A stretch of DNA of 43,527 nucleotides from a virus: positions 1-43,527 of IMG/VR virus record IMGVR_UViG_3300024932_000048. One strand, 5' to 3'. This document shows positions 31,894 to 38,632 of the stretch, piece after piece. Numbering within the stretch: position 1 is the stretch's first letter; the number at the start of each line of letters is the position of its first letter. The notes under the pieces are model-generated. The model was not told where the DNA came from. It ran no database searches and was given only the letters and a program-made list of their open reading frames with translations. The translations under genes and the position numbers were made by a program.

Positions 31894-32540
31894 AAATTTA
31901 TTTCTTTTTCGACTCGCTCATCACGGTGGAAGCCTCTCATGATCAATTTATAGTTTGAACGTTGCTTGGCATCGAATACGTAATAAGTTTTATGAGTGAT
32001 TCCGGGCTCTACGTTCACGCTGCCTCCGTATGCATAGTGCATTTGATGCTCGGCATAAACGCGATAAGAAGAGGATTCATATTGCTGACCATCAGCCGTT
32101 AATACCAAGTTTGAATGAATAAATGCGGCTTTGTTGGTTGTATTTGTTGCTTCGAATTCAACCAGTACGAATACACCATTAGTTGGGTAGTGCGGATTGT
32201 CAGAGGCCCCTAACTGACTAAAGGCATGAACACTAAGGATGCTCCATTCAAATCCATCCAGCATAAATCGTTCATGCGGTTGATTAAAAGAGGGACCATT
32301 AGCGGGAAATACTTGACGCCTTTGGAGTCTAACAGATGATCTCGCAGACCCAGTGGAATATTTACCGGCCAGATGACGTGCATTTTCAATGTTAATAATG
32401 CCGTCCTGACGGCCTTTCCCCGTTGATAGACCTAAATCTCTATCTGTTTGGATAGGTGGTATGGAATCCGCGCCAGCCTCCCTTGAATGGCTTAAAGAGA
32501 TGCAAAGCGGCAGAAGCAAGAGGAATAAAGGTATTTTCAT
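31890..32540 (-). CDS. Secreted DUF4352-like protein, probable prophage moron
   Basis: 216 residues. Residues 1-23 are a Sec signal peptide (MKIPLFLLLLPLCISLSHS); no lipobox. Residues about 90-210 fit the DUF4352 immunoglobulin-like pattern (GVFVLVEFEATNTTNKAAFI, LTADGQQYESSS, VEPGITHKTYYVFDA). It is the only leftward gene among rightward phage genes, has a possible -10 (TATATT) and lies between a terminator and a regulatory RNA, all marks of a moron expressed in the lysogen. An envelope or exclusion role is inference. Confidence 0.7.
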   Translation of the reverse strand: MKIPLFLLLLPLCISLSHSREAGADSIPPIQTDRDLGLSTGKGRQDGIINIENARHLAGKYSTGSARSSVRLQRRQVFPANGPSFNQPHERFMLDGFEWSILSVHAFSQLGASDNPHYPTNGVFVLVEFEATNTTNKAAFIHSNLVLTADGQQYESSSYRVYAEHQMHYAYGGSVNVEPGITHKTYYVFDAKQRSNYKLIMRGFHRDERVEKEINF

Positions 32541-32607
32541 AGAAAGAATTAATATAGGCGTTTGGATATGTGTGAAGTCTAAAGCTAAGTAGTAAAAATG
32601 TAAAAAA

Positions 32608-32636
32608 TTGACAACCGCGCACGGTGCGGCTAAAGT
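32608..32636 (+). promoter_or_regulatory. Sigma70-type promoter for the C4 RNA / antirepressor transcript
   Basis: TTGACA at 32608-32613, a 17-bp spacer, and TAAAGT at 32631-32636. The consensus -35 suggests strong constitutive transcription, as needed for a C4 immunity RNA. The rest of 32541-32874 is filled by the C4 RNA and structured leader. Confidence 0.7.
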
Positions 32637-32642
32637 TTACCC

Positions 32643-32730
32643 AGCACTCGCAACAAAAATCGGGCGAGTGTCGGGCTCTCACTCCCGCCGAAGTCAAAAG
32701 GTGCCAGCGCACCTTCAATGCGCTTTTTTT
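32643..32730 (+). ncRNA. c4: C4 antisense RNA (phage P1/P7/P22 family)
   Basis: Begins just after the promoter and ends at a Rho-independent terminator (AGCGCA 32706-32711 with TGCGCT 32719-32724, then a T-run to 32730). Contains CACTCGC/GCGAGTG and CGGG/CCCG stems. Two single-stranded segments, TCTCACT (32677-32683) and GTGCCAGC (32701-32708), are exactly complementary to AGTGAGA (32801-32807) and GCTGGCAC (32756-32763) downstream, in antiparallel order. This is the a/b-site architecture of C4 RNAs that silence antirepressor mRNA. Located directly upstream of an antirepressor gene. Confidence 0.8.
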
Positions 32731-32874
32731 ATGCCTGTCGTTTTTGTAATGATGGGCTGGCACAGGCCGCCCTCGGGCGGGCCGTTTCCTTTTGAGCGGT
32801 AGTGAGATCCTGTGTCAGTCCATCACCCAATCTCGCAGGTGATGGCATCTTTAATTTCAAAAGGAAAAAATATC
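32731..32874 (+). promoter_or_regulatory. Structured antirepressor mRNA leader with C4 target sites a' and b'
   Basis: Holds the C4 targets at 32756-32763 and 32796-32807, a 23-codon leader frame (ATG 32731, stop 32800-32802) that spans both targets, a CCGCCC/GGGCGG hairpin (about 32768-32781), a long-range TGGCACAGG/CCTGTGTCA pairing and a CCATCACC/GGTGATGG hairpin (32820-32845) just before the antirepressor. C4 pairing would block leader translation and expose the message to premature termination, by analogy with P1. Confidence 0.65.
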
Positions 32875-33582
32875 ATGAATACTGCATTACAAACCTTCCA
32901 CTTCCAATCCCATCAATTAACCGTCATTACCGATGAGCACGGCGCATCCTGGTTTATCGCCAAAGAAGTTGCTGAAATATTGGAATATAGCGATGCGCAC
33001 AAGATGTGCGAAAAACTAGATGATGATGAAAAGTCAAACCGCGAAATCGGCGGTTTGGGAACAGCTACAGGTGGACGTGGAATTATCATCATCAACGAGT
33101 CCGGATTATGGTCATCGGTCCTACGAAGCACCAAACCCGAAGCCAAGACGGTTAAAAAATGGCTCACCTCAGAAGTCCTTCCTGCTATCCATAAAACCGG
33201 CAGCTATAACGCCCCCAACACTGAAGCGCAAAAGCTAATGGAGATAAAAGACCAATTACTGGACTCGCAAAAACAATTGCTGGCCTCGCAACAGTACAGC
33301 CATGAGGCTTTCAAGGAAAAAACCAACGCCTATATCGAGCATTTGACCCAGCAAAACAAGCAGCTTAATTTTAGAGCCAATATCAACGCAGAGAGCAATA
33401 AGCGAAACCGCGAGGAATTGGCGCGGGCGGTACGCGCTCAGCGTCCGATTGCCGCCGCCGAGGAGAAGGAAATTGCGGAATGGCACGCGCAGGGCTGGAC
33501 GGTGCATAACTTAGCGATCCATTTTTATCGTAATGCCGGTATTATTCGCCGCTCTATCCGTAATCAAGGAGGTACGGTATGA
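32875..33582 (+). CDS. Phage antirepressor with BRO-N domain
   Basis: 235 residues from the ATG at 32875, chosen for AAAAGGAAAAAA upstream; a GTG at 32812 would start inside the leader. Residues about 1-110 are a BRO-N domain (HQLTVITDEHGASWFIAKEVAEILEYSD, NESGLWSSVLRSTKPEAKTVKKWLTSEVLPAIHKTGSY). A coiled coil and a KilA-C-like basic end with a resolvase-type HTH (EEKEIAEWHAQGWTVHNLAIHFYRN) follow. It is expected to inactivate the prophage repressor when C4 control fails. Stop overlaps the next start. Confidence 0.88.
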   Translation: MNTALQTFHFQSHQLTVITDEHGASWFIAKEVAEILEYSDAHKMCEKLDDDEKSNREIGGLGTATGGRGIIIINESGLWSSVLRSTKPEAKTVKKWLTSEVLPAIHKTGSYNAPNTEAQKLMEIKDQLLDSQKQLLASQQYSHEAFKEKTNAYIEHLTQQNKQLNFRANINAESNKRNREELARAVRAQRPIAAAEEKEIAEWHAQGWTVHNLAIHFYRNAGIIRRSIRNQGGTV

Positions 33583-33839
33583 GCACCGTTATCGATTTCC
33601 CCTCGCTCTATACGCCCGCTGAAACTAAACAGACGGCTCACTCTCACTATTGCATGACCGAAGACCATGAATTTTCCCTCTACGAAACCAAAAACGCCCT
33701 TAAAGGCATTATTCATTTGGTCGATAGCATCAAGCCGGGCAATACGTTGCAAATCAACCCGGAAGAAATATCTGCGTTACTCTCGTTATTAGAAGCGCGG
33801 TTACCTAATTCGAATGATATGGAGTTTATTTCCCGTTAA
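33579..33839 (+). CDS. Small protein in the antirepressor operon, function unknown
   Basis: 86 residues, start overlapping the antirepressor stop (ATGA) with GGAGG 7 bases upstream. Helical C-terminal half (ALKGIIHLVDSIKPG, EEISALLSLLEARL). Contains HSHYCMTEDHEFSLYETKNALKGI. Function unknown; co-translated with the antirepressor. Confidence 0.6.
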   Translation: MSTVIDFPSLYTPAETKQTAHSHYCMTEDHEFSLYETKNALKGIIHLVDSIKPGNTLQINPEEISALLSLLEARLPNSNDMEFISR

Positions 33840-33847
33840 TTTCACTT

Positions 33848-33913
33848 GGAGTTCAAGGCTAGCCTTGAGCTCCATCCGCCGCAAGATTCACTTCTTCCGA
33901 AGCGCTTCGGATA
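33848..33913. terminator. Two hairpins closing the antirepressor operon
   Basis: GGAGTTCAAGGC (33848-33859) pairs with GCCTTGAGCTCC (33862-33873) with one G-T wobble. TCCGAAGCGCTTCGGA (33896-33911) is a perfect palindrome and the third, inverted, copy of the element at 12621 and 19365. No T-run follows, so termination is only probable. The rest of the gap to 33966 shows a GGGG-type ribosome site for the amidase. Confidence 0.6.
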
Positions 33914-33965
33914 CCCGCTAACCCCTTAAATTCATAAACTAGCCCCTTCTTTCAAGGGGAACTTT

Positions 33966-34490
33966 ATGAGTATTCGCCGCGCTGCTGCGCACATCAGATT
34001 TTTAATCATCCATTGTTCCGCATCGCCGAACGGCAAGCCGTTCGCGGCGGGGGATATTGACCTATGGCACAAGCAGCGCGGTTTCAAGCGCGATATGTCG
34101 CTATTTCCCGAGCACAGCCCCCGGCTTAAATATATCGGCTATCACTTGGTCAACCGCGTCAACGGAGTGGCTGAGTGCGGACGCTATGAGCTGGAAACCG
34201 GCGCGCATTGCGCTGGCTATAACGCTAACGGTATCGGCATTTGCATGGTCGGCACCGATGCGTTCAGCCTGGAACAATGGGCGACGCTCAAGGCGCAAGT
34301 CGAAATTTTCAAAAAACGCTACCCCGGTATTACGGTGCTAGGGCATCGCGATACTTCACTCGATACCAATGGCAATGGCCGTGTCGATCCGCAGGAATGG
34401 TTAAAGACGTGCCCTGGGTTTGATGTGGGCGCTTGGCTGGCGGGCGGCATGGCGCCGATGGTTGGGCATATTTTGCCGGGGAGCCACTGA
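33966..34490 (+). CDS. N-acetylmuramoyl-L-alanine amidase endolysin
   Basis: 174 residues, Amidase_2/T7-lysozyme-like, without a signal peptide. Likely zinc ligands are H16 (LIIHCSAS), H127 (LGHRD) and C149 (KTCPGFDV); K148 matches the T7 catalytic Lys. Cleaves the amide bond between MurNAc and L-Ala in peptidoglycan at lysis. First gene of the rightward lysis-head operon; overlaps the holin candidate start (TGATG). Confidence 0.9.
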   Translation: MSIRRAAAHIRFLIIHCSASPNGKPFAAGDIDLWHKQRGFKRDMSLFPEHSPRLKYIGYHLVNRVNGVAECGRYELETGAHCAGYNANGIGICMVGTDAFSLEQWATLKAQVEIFKKRYPGITVLGHRDTSLDTNGNGRVDPQEWLKTCPGFDVGAWLAGGMAPMVGHILPGSH

Positions 34491-34762
34491 TGATGGCGTT
34501 TGTTGTGCTGTTTTGCCGGGCCTTGCGGGCAGGCGAATCGCTTGCCAACGCGGCAACATGGAAACAACGCCAGCTGCGGCTTAATGCGCTATTGCCCATT
34601 ATTTATTTGCTGGCGCACTATCTGCCGATCGATTTATCGGCCGTCGATGTTGACGCTGTCGCGACCGGCATCGGTATGATCGGCGGGGCCTTGGTTAATG
34701 GCTATTTAACGCTGGCCACGACGACAAAGATTGGCTTTGGCGGCTTGCGGGGTGAGTCATGA
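34490..34762 (+). CDS. Holin candidate, two to three membrane segments
   Basis: 90 residues from the ATG at 34490 (ATG 34493 is equally possible, a start pair reminiscent of dual-start holins). Hydrophobic segments at about 2-10, 34-45 (ALLPIIYLLAHYL) and 58-78 (TGIGMIGGALVNGYLTLA). It lies between the endolysin and the spanins, all translationally overlapped. Pore formation is inferred from size, membrane segments and context. Confidence 0.65.
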   Translation: MMAFVVLFCRALRAGESLANAATWKQRQLRLNALLPIIYLLAHYLPIDLSAVDVDAVATGIGMIGGALVNGYLTLATTTKIGFGGLRGES

Positions 34763-35136
34763 TGATTCTATTTGCTGTTTGGCTGGGTGTTGTACTGATC
34801 CTGGTTATTGTTGCGCTCATTTTCCGTGCTATGGCGGAGCAGAATAAGGCTGAGGCGGATCGCCAGCGGCAGCGCGCCGATGATGCCGAAGCTGTCATTA
34901 ATAACCGCCGGCAGTTGGATACGGCGCTGGAAACGCTTCACGAAACCCACCGCGAGGAAACTATCGATGCTACAAACCCGACACATTTGGCTGTTCGTGA
35001 CGATTTTACTAATGCTTGGTCTGGCGCTGAGCGGCTGCACGACGCCGGAACCGATCCGGATCATGCAGCAAGCGCTGCCACTGCCGACTCGACCGGCGCT
35101 GCCGTCCATTTCGTCAACCGACCTGACTTGCGTTAG
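34759..35136 (+). CDS. Inner-membrane spanin (Rz-like)
   Basis: 125 residues. An N-terminal signal anchor (MMILFAVWLGVVLILVIVALIF) leads into a periplasmic coiled coil (EQNKAEADRQRQRADDAEAVINNRRQLDTALETLHE). The Rz1-like lipoprotein gene begins inside it in another frame at 34967, the classic overlapping Rz/Rz1 pair. It fuses inner and outer membranes in the last step of lysis. Confidence 0.82.
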   Translation: MMILFAVWLGVVLILVIVALIFRAMAEQNKAEADRQRQRADDAEAVINNRRQLDTALETLHETHREETIDATNPTHLAVRDDFTNAWSGAERLHDAGTDPDHAASAATADSTGAAVHFVNRPDLR

Positions 35137-35245
35137 CGATGTTGTTTACGAACGCCTGGCTACACGCAATCGGCTGCTGCGGCAGTATGCCGAAGAGCTG
35201 GAAGTCATTATTAAATCAACCAATAAGATAAGAGATCATCCGTGA
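34967..35245 (+). CDS. Outer-membrane spanin lipoprotein (Rz1-like), overlapping Rz
   Basis: 92 residues from the ATG at 34967 (GAGGAAA upstream), in the +1 frame relative to the i-spanin and extending 109 bp past it. Signal sequence ends in a lipobox LALSGC (Cys about residue 23); Pro-rich LPLPTRPALPS follows, typical of Rz1, then a helical C-terminus longer than usual. Stop overlaps the next GTG start. Confidence 0.85.
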   Translation: MLQTRHIWLFVTILLMLGLALSGCTTPEPIRIMQQALPLPTRPALPSISSTDLTCVSDVVYERLATRNRLLRQYAEELEVIIKSTNKIRDHP

Positions 35246-35469
35246 CTGATCATATCGATAGCGCCAACGATTTGGCGCAATTAAATACTGAATCCGCGTT
35301 ATATGTGCATCAGCGCGATAAAGATACAACCAGGCAAATCTGGTTGGGCGGCGTAGTGGTCTGCATAGACTGCGAGATGGCGATTCCGTCGCCACGTTTA
35401 CTTGTTATTCCCGATTGCGCACGCTGTATTGATTGCCAAACGGCCCACGAAATAAGGGCAAGACAATGA
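35242..35469 (+). CDS. DksA/TraR-type zinc-finger protein
   Basis: 75 residues, GTG start overlapping the previous stop. Four cysteines in the TraR/DksA C4 arrangement: VCIDC-(17)-CARC-IDC, with HEIRARQ at the end. Phage members of the family bind the RNA polymerase secondary channel and change initiation; a role in late-stage transcription is inferred. The usual TraR N-terminal helix (DSANDLAQLNTESAL) is present. Confidence 0.8.
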   Translation: MTDHIDSANDLAQLNTESALYVHQRDKDTTRQIWLGGVVVCIDCEMAIPSPRLLVIPDCARCIDCQTAHEIRARQ

Positions 35470-35864
35470 ACGCAATGACGGTGACGTTTGATGTATGGGA
35501 TTTGCTGAAAGCTATCGGTCCGCTACTGACCGCATTTGTAGTGGCGATGTTCACGGTCGGAAAGTTATTGATTGGGCAATTCGATAGGCGACTGAATGAG
35601 CGTTTTGTCGCTCAAGATTTAGCACGCAAAGAATCTCAAAAACATTGGGATACCAAGTTTACCGCGCTGGAGAATGCCGCCGCAGCTGAAGCGAATGAGT
35701 GGCGGCGTATTGAGCGGGATATTTTACTGATGAAAGCGGACCTGCCTAATCAGTATGTCCGCAGGGATGATTACATTCGCAATCAGAGTGTTATCGAATC
35801 CAAAATCGACGGGCTGGCCGTACGCATTGAAAACGCTATTTTAAAAGGGGAACGTCATGGCTGA
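35466..35864 (+). CDS. Mu gp25-like membrane-anchored coiled-coil protein (DUF2730-like)
   Basis: 132 residues from the ATG at 35466, overlapping the previous stop. One membrane segment (LLKAIGPLLTAFVVAMFTVGKLLIG) precedes a coiled coil (ARKESQKHWDTKFTALENAAAAEANEWRRIERDILLM). Matches the position and architecture of Mu gp25 between lysis and terminase genes. Function unknown. Confidence 0.72.
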   Translation: MNAMTVTFDVWDLLKAIGPLLTAFVVAMFTVGKLLIGQFDRRLNERFVAQDLARKESQKHWDTKFTALENAAAAEANEWRRIERDILLMKADLPNQYVRRDDYIRNQSVIESKIDGLAVRIENAILKGERHG

Positions 35865-36168
35865 TTTAGCCAAAATACGCCGCGAAGCGGTCCGCTGGAT
35901 GATTTTATTAACGCTGAATAATGCCAGTCCGGTGGGTGCGTTTGAAAGCATCGTGCTATCGGTAGTTCAAGCCGAATACCCGGACGCGACGCAGGATGAG
36001 GTGCGCAAGAATCTGGATTATCTGGAGAAGCGGAATTTAATCAGTGTTCATAAGCACCCTGATGGCCGCTGGTTTTGCGAGCTGGAGCGCTACGGCATGG
36101 ATGTGGTTGAGTATACCGTCGATGTGGAGCCGGGTATTGCACGGCCGGTGAAGTATTTCAATGCCTAA
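35857..36168 (+). CDS. Mu gp26-like winged-helix protein
   Basis: 103 residues: REAVRWMILLTLNNASPVGAFE, then YLEKRNLISVHKHPDGRWFCELERYGMDVVEYT, the ArsR-like winged-helix pattern of FluMu gp26 proteins. It is directly before the small terminase and overlaps both neighbours. Role in packaging or late regulation is not established. Confidence 0.78.
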   Translation: MADLAKIRREAVRWMILLTLNNASPVGAFESIVLSVVQAEYPDATQDEVRKNLDYLEKRNLISVHKHPDGRWFCELERYGMDVVEYTVDVEPGIARPVKYFNA

Positions 36169-36709
36169 GCCATCCGCAATTGACGGACTGACGCCAGAGC
36201 AACGTACTCAGTTTGAATCCGAGCTGATCAAGCGCAACTTTAAGGATTACACGGGCCTGGTCGAGTTTCTGGCCACCCGTGGGCTGGAGATTTCGCGCAG
36301 TTCCGCCTATCGGCACGGTTCTAAATTGCAGCGCCGGTTACAGAACGTACGCAACTCGACCGAGGCGGCGCGGCTGATTGCCGAAGCAGCCCCTGATGAT
36401 GCGGATTTGCGATCAGCGGCGGTGATATCGCTGGTGCAATCCGAGCTGTTTGATGTGATGGTGACGTTGCAGGATCTGGATGAGGCGGAACCGTTTGAAC
36501 GGGTTGGGCTGCTGAAAGAATGCGCACGGTCGGTGCTGGATATGACAAAGGCCAGTGTGTTGCAAAAACAATGGGCTGAAAAAGCCAAGGCCAAGCTGCA
36601 AGCTGCGGCGGCAGAGGCTGAGCCTATCGCTAAAAAGGCCGGGTTGTCCGACTCCGATTGGGCTGCGATCCGGGCCAAGTTCCTGGGCGTTGAAGTCGAG
36701 GCCGGGTAA
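36161..36709 (+). CDS. Terminase small subunit (Mu gp27, DUF3486)
   Basis: 182 residues. N-terminal HTH-bearing half (IDGLTPEQRTQFESELIKRNF, YTGLVEFLATRGLEISRSSAYRHG) matches DUF3486; the helical rest would oligomerise. It recognises phage ends for headful packaging. Translationally linked (TAATG) to a tiny membrane-type ORF and then the large subunit. Confidence 0.88.
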   Translation: MPKPSAIDGLTPEQRTQFESELIKRNFKDYTGLVEFLATRGLEISRSSAYRHGSKLQRRLQNVRNSTEAARLIAEAAPDDADLRSAAVISLVQSELFDVMVTLQDLDEAEPFERVGLLKECARSVLDMTKASVLQKQWAEKAKAKLQAAAAEAEPIAKKAGLSDSDWAAIRAKFLGVEVEAG

Positions 36710-36795
36710 TGGTCTTTTCTCAATTAGATGCGTTATTGGCAATAATGTTTGCGCTGTTAATTACGTTGGCCAGCTTACCTAGAAGCGGAAAATGA
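36709..36795 (+). CDS. Tiny membrane-type peptide between terminase genes
   Basis: 28 residues, one hydrophobic helix (LDALLAIMFALLITLASL) and a short basic end. Start overlaps the small terminase stop (TAATG) and the stop overlaps the large terminase start (ATGA), so ribosomes would pass through it. It may simply couple translation, or encode a real micro-membrane protein. Sequence-seen; function unknown. Confidence 0.5.
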   Translation: MVFSQLDALLAIMFALLITLASLPRSGK

Positions 36796-38477
36796 GCGAA
36801 GTAGAACCGGTCACTGTAGAGCCTATCGAGGTTTCGGCAGGTGAAAAAAAAGACCTGCTCGATTTGGTTGATGAGCAGCAAGCGTTACGCGCTACGCGTA
36901 AGTTGCCGCCCGAGCAAGTCCCTAAAATTCTGCTGCCTTATCAAATCCGCTGGCACCTGGATCAATCTAATGTCCGCATCGCGGAAAAGTCGCGCCGAAT
37001 TGGTTGGTCATGGGGCTGTATCGCGGCTGAAGGCGCGTTGGAAGCGGCGGCCGAGCGCGGCATGAACCAGTATTACATGGGCTATAACATGGGTATGGCC
37101 GCTGAGAATATCGGCGATGCGCTGACCTTTGCCCGCGCGTATGGAATGGTTTGTTCTGCAATCGATATTAGCCGCGAGCGCGAAGTAAGGCGCGAGGTAA
37201 AAAATGAAGTGATCAGCGAAACGCGGCAAGATATTACCCGGTTTCGGCTGACGTTCGCCAGCGGCCATATTTATGAGGCGCTATCGTCGTCGCCATGGAA
37301 CTGGCGAGGCCGTCAAGGTCATGCATTGATTGATGAGGCGGCGTTTCACCGCAATTTGCGCGAGGTGATTAAGGGTGCGCTGGCGTTTTTGATGTGGGGT
37401 GGCCGGGTCGATATTATCTCTACGCATAATTCCGAAGAGAATGATTTTTTCGATTTAATACGCGAGGTTAAGGCTGGCAAGCTACCGACATGGAGCTTGC
37501 ATCATATCGATTTTGACAAAGCGATTGCAGAGGGATTTTACAAGCGTATCTGTCTGGTGACGGGCCGTGAATGGACTAGGCAAGCTGAGCAAAAATGGCG
37601 GGATGAACAATATGCGAGCTATCCCAGCCAGGAAGATGCTAATGAGGAGTTGGGCTGTATCGCTAAGCGCGGTTCCGGCGCTTATTTTACGCGAATGCTG
37701 CTTGAGCAATGCATGATTGATGATGTGCCGGTGATTTGCTGGTCTAAGCCGGCCGAGTTTGTCACTGATGAGAATCGGCTGACAGAAACGGCGCAGTGGA
37801 TTACGGATAACCTGAAGCCGGTTATCGATAATATGACGATGCACAAGACGGTCTATGGTCAGGACTTCGGTCGATCTGGCGATTTGTCGGTGATAGATAT
37901 ATTGCAAAAACGCGACCCTGCCCGCTGGACGATGGCGTTCAAGCTGGAACTGCACAATATTCCTTTTGACGTGCAAGCCGTAATTCGCGATTACGTTTTA
38001 GATAATGTACCGATGCTGCATCATGCGGCGTTCGATGCACGCGGCAACGGCCAGTCTCACGCAGAGGCCGCGTTGCAGTTGAAAGGCAAAGCCCGGGTAT
38101 CGTGCCTGATGGCGACTGCTGCGATGTATATGGAATTTTTCCCGAAATATCATCAATGTCTTGAGCAGCGCTCGTTTTTGATTGCTCGGGATGAAGACGC
38201 TATCGCGGATCATCGCCGGGTGGTGCTGGTTAAAGGCAATCCGACGATGGATAACGGCCATGATAAAGGCAAAAACGGTTTAAAACGGCATGGCGATAGT
38301 GCTATTTCCGGGTTGATGTCGTATATCGCCACGCTGGCCGAGGGCGGGCCTATTGAGTTTGAGGCTACCGGCGTTAAGCGCAGCTATTTTGTCGAGCTGG
38401 GGCAGGTTAAGGATTTGGTTAATGTCGAGCGCGGTACGGTGCGCGGAATGAATGATTTTGATGGGTTTGTGTGGTGA
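36792..38477 (+). CDS. Terminase large subunit (Mu gp28-like)
   Basis: 561 residues. ATPase part: EKSRRIGWSWG (about 65-75) takes the Walker A place and HALIDEAA (about 177-184) is Walker B. Nuclease part begins near YGQDFGRSGDLSVIDIL (about 353-369) and continues through HAAFDARGNGQSHAEAAL. It drives DNA into the prohead and cuts about 43 kb headfuls into flanking host DNA in Mu-like phages. Follows the small subunit. Confidence 0.92.
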   Translation: MSEVEPVTVEPIEVSAGEKKDLLDLVDEQQALRATRKLPPEQVPKILLPYQIRWHLDQSNVRIAEKSRRIGWSWGCIAAEGALEAAAERGMNQYYMGYNMGMAAENIGDALTFARAYGMVCSAIDISREREVRREVKNEVISETRQDITRFRLTFASGHIYEALSSSPWNWRGRQGHALIDEAAFHRNLREVIKGALAFLMWGGRVDIISTHNSEENDFFDLIREVKAGKLPTWSLHHIDFDKAIAEGFYKRICLVTGREWTRQAEQKWRDEQYASYPSQEDANEELGCIAKRGSGAYFTRMLLEQCMIDDVPVICWSKPAEFVTDENRLTETAQWITDNLKPVIDNMTMHKTVYGQDFGRSGDLSVIDILQKRDPARWTMAFKLELHNIPFDVQAVIRDYVLDNVPMLHHAAFDARGNGQSHAEAALQLKGKARVSCLMATAAMYMEFFPKYHQCLEQRSFLIARDEDAIADHRRVVLVKGNPTMDNGHDKGKNGLKRHGDSAISGLMSYIATLAEGGPIEFEATGVKRSYFVELGQVKDLVNVERGTVRGMNDFDGFVW

Positions 38478-38629
38478 AAGTAGGCGTTCTATTTAACCGG
38501 TATGGCGTCTGGATCGGCGCGCATCACTCGACATACAACAAGCGGCTTTGTATTAATGTGCTGCCGATGCTGACGGTGTGGATTGTGTTTGAAGGCGGCG
38601 TTTTGCCTAAATCTAATGTTAAAAATTAA
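38474..38629 (+). CDS. Small protein between terminase and portal, function unknown
   Basis: 51 residues from the GTG at 38474 that overlaps the terminase stop (GTGA). Sequence VKVGVLFNRYGVWIGAHHS then KRLCINVLPMLTVWIVFEGG; beta-type with aromatic residues. Position and size fit a conserved short gene of some B3-like phages. Function unknown. Confidence 0.5.
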   Translation: MKVGVLFNRYGVWIGAHHSTYNKRLCINVLPMLTVWIVFEGGVLPKSNVKN

Positions 38630-38632
38630 GCT

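Noticed and set aside
32608-32802. 64-residue frame with an Ash-protein-like end (WHRPPSGGPFPFER)
   Set aside because: It overlaps the C4 RNA, its terminator and its target sites; the conserved nucleotides are explained by the RNA. Only the short leader frame from 32731 might be translated.
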